NCBI RefSeq assembly: GCF_002157355.1
Contig: NZ_LYMK01000049.1
Coordinates: forward strand, 1 to 51,621
Reading direction: 5' to 3'
From: Variovorax sp. JS1663
Lineage (GTDB): Bacteria > Pseudomonadota > Gammaproteobacteria > Burkholderiales > Burkholderiaceae_C
DNA: 51,621 nucleotides
The notes beneath the pieces are model-generated. The model searched no databases. It had not been told where the DNA came from and saw only the letters and a list, made by a program, of their open reading frames with translations. Positions 48,228-51,621 of this stretch are shown piece after piece; position 1 is the first letter of the stretch, and each line of letters opens with the position of its first letter. Position numbers and translations under genes: made by a program.

Positions 48228-48659
48228 AGTTGCCTAAGAAACACGATTGAGCGTAGACATACTGATGCTATCGCGAGGCTCTACCTCGAACGGAGCTTGG
48301 ATTTTGTCCAATCCAAGCCAGTCCGAAGTAGTTTCTCGCCTGGATGTCCTTGCCCAGCATATGAGCTTGAGCGTCATATCCTGTGTCGCAGGCACCTTGC
48401 AGCCGTGGTTTGATTTCGCGCCCAGCAATCATTGACGACTACGAGCGGTACTCCTGTTCTGTCGGAAAAAGCCTTCGCTGCCAAATCAACGGCAACCGAG
48501 TCAACTATTGCCTTCCCCGTACTCGGCGCGAACGCCTGCTCCAGCAATCCGTCCACCCCGGCCCGGGCTCTCGTCGGATCGATGAACCGGCGGTGAGGTG
48601 CCCAACTACCGCGCTCACTGCCCGGGGGCGCGCAACTGTCGCCGTTGCCGTTCTTGCGA
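48228..48659. other. Stretch without a convincing gene
   Basis: 432 bp between the AP2-like gene and the small membrane-protein gene. Minus-strand fragments with natural-looking composition (for example FIDPTRARAGVDGLLEQAF around 48510-48590, and LVVVNDCWARNQ near 48430) change frame and stop, which suggests remnants of one or two genes. No ribosome binding site or family match supports a live gene. Confidence 0.4.
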
Positions 48660-48899
48660 TCAGCGAGCGCGCCTGAATTTTTCTTTAATCCAAGACCACA
48701 TCGATCGAAGCAACTCCTCTCCTGTGTTCCCCTGTCCGAGTTTTTCCATTTGAGAGCCCATTCCCAAGATGGCAATAAACAGTCCGGCGATCACTGAAAC
48801 AAAATACCAACCAGAACCGGGAGCATCAAGCAGTAACCATGGTCCCAAACCTACTAGCAAAGCAACTATCAGGGCAACGTCGAACAATAGCTTTCTCAC
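48660..48899 (-). CDS. Small membrane protein
   Basis: A 79-residue protein with two hydrophobic helices, about 4-24 (LLFDVALIVALLVGLGPWLLL) and 31-47 (WYFVSVIAGLFIAILGMG), then a polar basic tail (EELLRSMWSWIKEKFRRAR). Start GTG at 48899. It lies 43 bp beyond the end of the IS element. I do not recognise its family. Position next to a truncated zincin-like gene makes an immunity role conceivable, but nothing in the sequence shows it. Confidence 0.55.
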   Translation of the reverse strand: MRKLLFDVALIVALLVGLGPWLLLDAPGSGWYFVSVIAGLFIAILGMGSQMEKLGQGNTGEELLRSMWSWIKEKFRRAR

Positions 48900-48942
48900 T
48901 GAGAACCTCTTCGAATTGAGTCGTCAACAAGGTCTCTGGTCT

Positions 48943-48960
48943 TGACCCCATCCCACGGAC
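48943..48960 (+). repeat. IS terminal inverted repeat (orfB side)
   Basis: TGACCCCATCCCACGGAC; pairs with the complement of 50285-50302 at 15 of 18 positions. Confidence 0.85.
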
Positions 48961-48977
48961 AGGTACTTGCTTGAATC

Positions 48978-49934
48978 TCAAGCGCTCTCGGGTGCAGGGT
49001 TATCCACGGCGTCGGTCGGCGCTTGCGACGAACCGACCGACGCGGTGGGTAACCCGTGTTCATGGGCGCGATCGTTGTTCGCGCGTTGTTTCTCCTCGAA
49101 TTGCATTGGTGACAGGTAGTCGAGCGCCGAGTGCAGCCGGCGCGGGTTGTACCAACCTTCGATCCAGGTGAACACGGCCGTCTTTGCTTCGCTCTTGCTC
49201 GTCCACTTCCTGCGGGCGATCAGCTCGCATTCGAGGCTCGCGAAGAAGCTCTCGGCCATGGCGTTGTCGTACGCGTCGCCCACCGTTCCCATCGAAGGAC
49301 GCACACCCATCTCGCGACAGCGGCTGCCGAAGGCAATGCTGGTGTATTGGCTGCCTTGGTCCGAGTGGTGGATGACCGAGTCGGGTCTACGCGTGTGCAA
49401 CGCCATGTTCAGCGCTGCCAGCACGAGGTCGGTCGTCATCTGCTCGCTCATGGACCAGCCCACCACCTTGCGGCTGAATGCGTCGATGACAACGGCCAGG
49501 TAGACGAAGCCCGTCCACGTCGGCAAGTACGTCATGTCGGCGACCCACAGTTGGTCAGGCGCATCCGCGCGGAAGCGCCGGTTCACCAGATCGGGCGCCG
49601 GTCGCTGTCGCGCGTTGCGTTCGGTGGTGACGGTGAACCCTCGCCGGCGGCTGACACCTCGGATGCGCGCGTTGCGCATCAGGCGGGCCACGCGCTTGCG
49701 GCTCGCTTGTTCGCCATCCATGCGCAGTTGTGCACGCACGCGAGGCATGCCATAGGTTTCATCTGAAGCCTTGTGCACCTGTCGGATCTTCTCGGTGAGC
49801 AGGGCGTTGCTCATTGCCCGCGCGCTGGGCATGCGGGCGCACCAATCGTAGAAGCCGCTGTGCGAAACACCGAGTACGCGGCACGCGGCTCGCACGCTCA
49901 GACGGCGCTGGGGGTCGGCCTGGATCGCGCTCAC
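48978..49934 (-). CDS. IS3-family transposase OrfB (DDE integrase domain)
   Basis: A 318-residue catalytic part of the transposase. It has an HTH_21-like segment near RAACRVLGVSHSGFYDW and the rve integrase core: first Asp in WVADMTYLPTW, second in VIHHSDQGSQYTS, Glu in NAMAESFFASLECE. The DDE triad is intact, so the element may be active. Its GTG (49934-49932) overlaps the orfA stop, and the frame stays open upstream into orfA, so it is probably made as an OrfAB fusion by -1 frameshifting. Confidence 0.93.
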   Translation of the reverse strand: MSAIQADPQRRLSVRAACRVLGVSHSGFYDWCARMPSARAMSNALLTEKIRQVHKASDETYGMPRVRAQLRMDGEQASRKRVARLMRNARIRGVSRRRGFTVTTERNARQRPAPDLVNRRFRADAPDQLWVADMTYLPTWTGFVYLAVVIDAFSRKVVGWSMSEQMTTDLVLAALNMALHTRRPDSVIHHSDQGSQYTSIAFGSRCREMGVRPSMGTVGDAYDNAMAESFFASLECELIARRKWTSKSEAKTAVFTWIEGWYNPRRLHSALDYLSPMQFEEKQRANNDRAHEHGLPTASVGSSQAPTDAVDNPAPESA

Positions 49935-50254
49935 GAGCTCGAAGACGGCGTGGACGTCTTGTCGTGCCTCGCGGCGAACCAGGCCGTAGCCTTTACCAGA
50001 ATGTCGCGCTCCTGCTCGACCTGGCGCAGCTTGCGCCGCAATCGCACCAGCTCTTCGCGTTCGGCCATCGTCAGGCCTTCCTTGCCGGGCAAAGGCTTGC
50101 CACTGTCACGCGCGCTCTGCGCGATCCAGTTGGTGATGCTCTGCGCGCTCGGGCCGAACTCACGCGAAAGCTCTGCGGGCGTCCTGCCGGCCTGCGCCAG
50201 CTCGACGATCTGTTGACGAAATTCCGCCGGATACGGCGGCTTTGATTTGGGCAT
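49931..50254 (-). CDS. IS3-family transposase OrfA (DNA-binding)
   Basis: A 107-residue protein with an N-terminal helix-turn-helix: KPPYPAEFRQQIVELAQAG, then TPAELSREFGPSAQSITNWI. A leucine-zipper-like helix follows (EREELVRLRRKLRQVEQERDIL). Starts at 50254 (MPKSK); an ATG 4 codons upstream is an alternative. Binds the element's ends and is joined to OrfB through frameshifting. Confidence 0.9.
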   Translation of the reverse strand: MPKSKPPYPAEFRQQIVELAQAGRTPAELSREFGPSAQSITNWIAQSARDSGKPLPGKEGLTMAEREELVRLRRKLRQVEQERDILVKATAWFAARHDKTSTPSSSS

Positions 50255-50284
50255 TCGGGACTCCACTGATGTGAACAGTATGGC

Positions 50285-50302
50285 GTCCGTGAAAGGGGGT
50301 CA
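50285..50302 (-). repeat. IS terminal inverted repeat (orfA side)
   Basis: On the minus strand TGACCCCCTTTCACGGAC; partner of 48943-48960. Confidence 0.85.
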
Positions 50303-50856
50303 ACTTCAGTTAGCGAGACTCCTGATGCCAGGTACGAGGCTTTCAAGCCTGTCGCCATGGTGATTAGATCGTCGCCGGCACGTTGGCCGGGTATAGCGAT
50401 GCTGGTGCCCGTGGCGGCACGAATTTCTTGGGCGACCTGAACGTTGTTGCTTATGGCAAAGCCCTCTCGGCTGACACAGGCGGTTTGGACCTTCGATGGA
50501 TCACCACTTGCCAAACTCAATCCCCAACTGGCATTGTCGTTGTAGCGATTGACGTAGTGTCCCAATTTGTGTGAAACGACGCCCACGAACGTTACGGCAC
50601 TATTAAACCAAGTCGCTCCTAAAATCACCTTGGAAATTCCGCTGGCATCCGAGAAAAAGGCGGCACTTCCTGCCGTCTCAGCAAAAATCGCCGAAGCCCT
50701 TCCTGATTTGATGTCCACCTCCATCAAGTGGAGCTGAGATTTAAGCGTCTCCGATGAATTGATTAGACGCAAAACCTCCATCCACTGAGTAGAGTTGAAT
50801 TTAGTTTGAATATCTTTAAAAACAATAGAAGTCTGGGCAATATTGGTTGTCGGCAT
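50303..50856 (-). pseudogene. Zincin-like metallopeptidase gene, truncated by the IS and with altered HExxH
   Basis: The first 184 residues of an interrupted protein. The segment VVSHKLGHYVNRYND (His96-Lys97-x-x-His100) has the exact setting of a zincin HExxH helix, with the catalytic Glu replaced by Lys (AAA where GAA or GAG is expected). A candidate third ligand is Glu131 in CVSREGFAISNN. The start ATG at 50856 has AAGGGAG upstream. No export signal is present. At residue 185 the frame enters the IS, and no continuation is found beyond it. It lies 19 bp after an AT-rich exported-protein gene. I infer a decayed peptidase-toxin module; the family is not verified. Confidence 0.6.
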
Positions 50857-50875
50857 GATTTAACTCCCTTAAATT

Positions 50876-51412
50876 TTATTCAATTGTCAAACGGAAAAAG
50901 CACCCAGATTCTTCATCAGATTCGAGCGAGTACCGATAATTCTCATTTAAGCGATAGTGAAGCACTACGACATGAGCGCCTACAAGACGATCAACCGCCT
51001 CCGGCGTAGATATATTGACGTATCGAAACGGCTGAGCCAGATTAAGACCAAATGGTTTTCCAGACAAATCGATCCATATTTTATTTTTTATACAATAATT
51101 TGAAGTTTTAATATCAATGCGCACATTTGTCGTCATCCCCCTATTGATCTCGAAGCGAGAAAGGGCGAACGATTCAATATCCCACCCCAGCTCTTGAATT
51201 ACCTTTTTGATTTTTTCCTTGATCTGAGCCTCGCTATCTGCCTCCATCTCCAACTCATGTACGGCTCGCAAGAATTTTTGCGCCGCAATTTCGGGCGGCG
51301 TTGACGCCAGTACTTTTTTTTCTGATTCTGTGGCTTTTTGCAAAACTTCTTCTTGAGCAAAGATCGGAAAAAAGGCCTGGCAACTCAGCCAACAGATCAA
51401 CAAGCGCTTCAT
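50876..51412 (-). CDS. AT-rich exported protein of unknown function
   Basis: A 178-residue protein with a signal peptide (MKRLLICWLSCQAFFPIFAQ, cleavage near residue 20). It then has a charged helical stretch (about 25-75) and a beta-rich C-terminal half (RFEINRGMTTNVRIDIKTSN, GAHVVVLHYRLNENYRYSL). I do not recognise the family. The start at 51412 overlaps the stop of the RTX gene (ATGA), so it is translationally coupled to it. Base composition is far more AT-rich than the rest of the window (runs such as TTTTATTTTTTATAC), a sign of transfer. A periplasmic immunity or accessory role is possible but unproven. Confidence 0.65.
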   Translation of the reverse strand: MKRLLICWLSCQAFFPIFAQEEVLQKATESEKKVLASTPPEIAAQKFLRAVHELEMEADSEAQIKEKIKKVIQELGWDIESFALSRFEINRGMTTNVRIDIKTSNYCIKNKIWIDLSGKPFGLNLAQPFRYVNISTPEAVDRLVGAHVVVLHYRLNENYRYSLESDEESGCFFRLTIE

Positions 51413-51621
51413 ACCCAAATCCGCCAGCCGCTTTCATTTGCCGCTATTGACGAGGTAATTAGTCGGAAAGCTTCGCCACTGGTGGTGTCGCCGCCATCGA
51501 TGGCTATGTCAGCGGCATCGACCAGCAGCACGTCGTCGCCGGCTCCGCCCGAGAGGCGGTCGGCGCCCGTGGAGCCCGCCAGCCAGTTGGCCTGCGCATC
51601 GCCGGTGAGGGTGTCGTTGCC
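51409..51621 (-). CDS. RTX-type calcium-binding repeat protein, C-terminal end (cut by window edge)
   Basis: The last 70 residues of a larger protein that begins outside the window. Glycine/aspartate-rich nonapeptide units are visible: GNDTLTGDAQANWLAGSTGADRL..., then SGGAGDDVLLVDAADIAIDGGD. These form calcium-binding beta-roll repeats of type I secreted proteins. The repeats end suddenly after GGD and are followed by only 25 residues (TTSGEAF... to GWRIWV) that lack the usual C-terminal secretion region. The 3' end may have been exchanged by recombination. Its stop overlaps the next start. Confidence 0.75.
   Translation of the reverse strand, partial: GNDTLTGDAQANWLAGSTGADRLSGGAGDDVLLVDAADIAIDGGDTTSGEAFRLITSSIAANESGWRIWV

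Larger units (their letters stand above)
48943..50302 (-). mobile_element. IS3-family insertion sequence, complete
   Basis: 1360 bp, bounded by imperfect inverted repeats that start TGACCCC: 48943-48960 and 50285-50302 match at 15 of 18 positions, with CACGGAC shared in the inner part. Carries orfA and orfB in the overlapping arrangement of IS3 elements. The ends begin 5'-TG and finish CA-3' as expected. The 5 bases flanking each side (GGTCT on the left, ACTTC on the right) do not match, so no target duplication is visible. Confidence 0.88.

Overview
The window is a high-GC, chromosome-like segment of a betaproteobacterium, most likely a Comamonadaceae member close to Variovorax. The evidence is the strong third-position GC bias, the glycerol ABC-transport operon, the etfBA/acyl-CoA dehydrogenase block, the cydDCABX operon, and two copies of a GCCCCC-TCG-GGGGGC / CACGAAGTG intergenic repeat that I recognise from that family. 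The genus is inference from style and synteny; no rRNA or tRNA gene is present to test it.

Region 1 (1-9300) is a glycerol uptake and catabolism locus. glpK (cut by the window edge) and glpR run leftward. glpD and glpS-T-P-Q-U-V run rightward as a tightly overlapping operon ending in a clear terminator. A tandem AACGAA site between glpR and glpD is the likely GlpR operator. Region 2 (9300-17850) holds a secreted histidine phosphatase, an HD-domain protein, an MltB-type lytic transglycosylase, a moxR-DUF58-tgpA operon, a class II histone-deacetylase-like hydrolase and an MscS channel.

Region 3 (17850-24810) is fatty-acid and electron-transfer metabolism: etfB-etfA with a terminator, a 596-residue acyl-CoA dehydrogenase, a nitronate monooxygenase, a membrane acyltransferase and a glycosyltransferase. 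Region 4 (24810-32370) is cydD-cydC-cydA-cydB-cydX (cytochrome bd oxidase, its assembly exporter and the small CydX subunit), facing a GbsR/MarR-like regulator and a cupin gene. A near-identical 22-bp dyad lies just downstream of a strong sigma-70 promoter for cydD and also in front of the regulator, which suggests one autoregulated circuit.

Region 5 (32470-36960) is an ArsR - SRPBCC - ECF sigma (ECF42-like) - DGPF/YCII - DGPF/YCII - 14-TM efflux operon with overlapping start and stop codons. Region 6 (36980-40070) holds aroC, an MFS carrier and an AbrB/PIN toxin-antitoxin pair. Region 7 (40070-47800) is a sugar locus: PfkB-type kinase, RbsB/C/A-like ABC importer and ROK regulator, followed by an MHS-type MFS carrier.

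Region 8 (47750-51621) is accessory DNA: an AP2-like small protein, a stretch of apparent gene debris, a small membrane protein, and a complete IS3-family element (1360 bp) without a visible target duplication. The IS truncates a zincin-like gene whose HExxH motif reads HKLGH. Next come an AT-rich exported protein and the 3' end of a glycine-rich calcium-binding (RTX) protein that stops abruptly within its repeats. This tail looks like a decaying toxin/immunity-type cassette array and is the most unusual part of the window.
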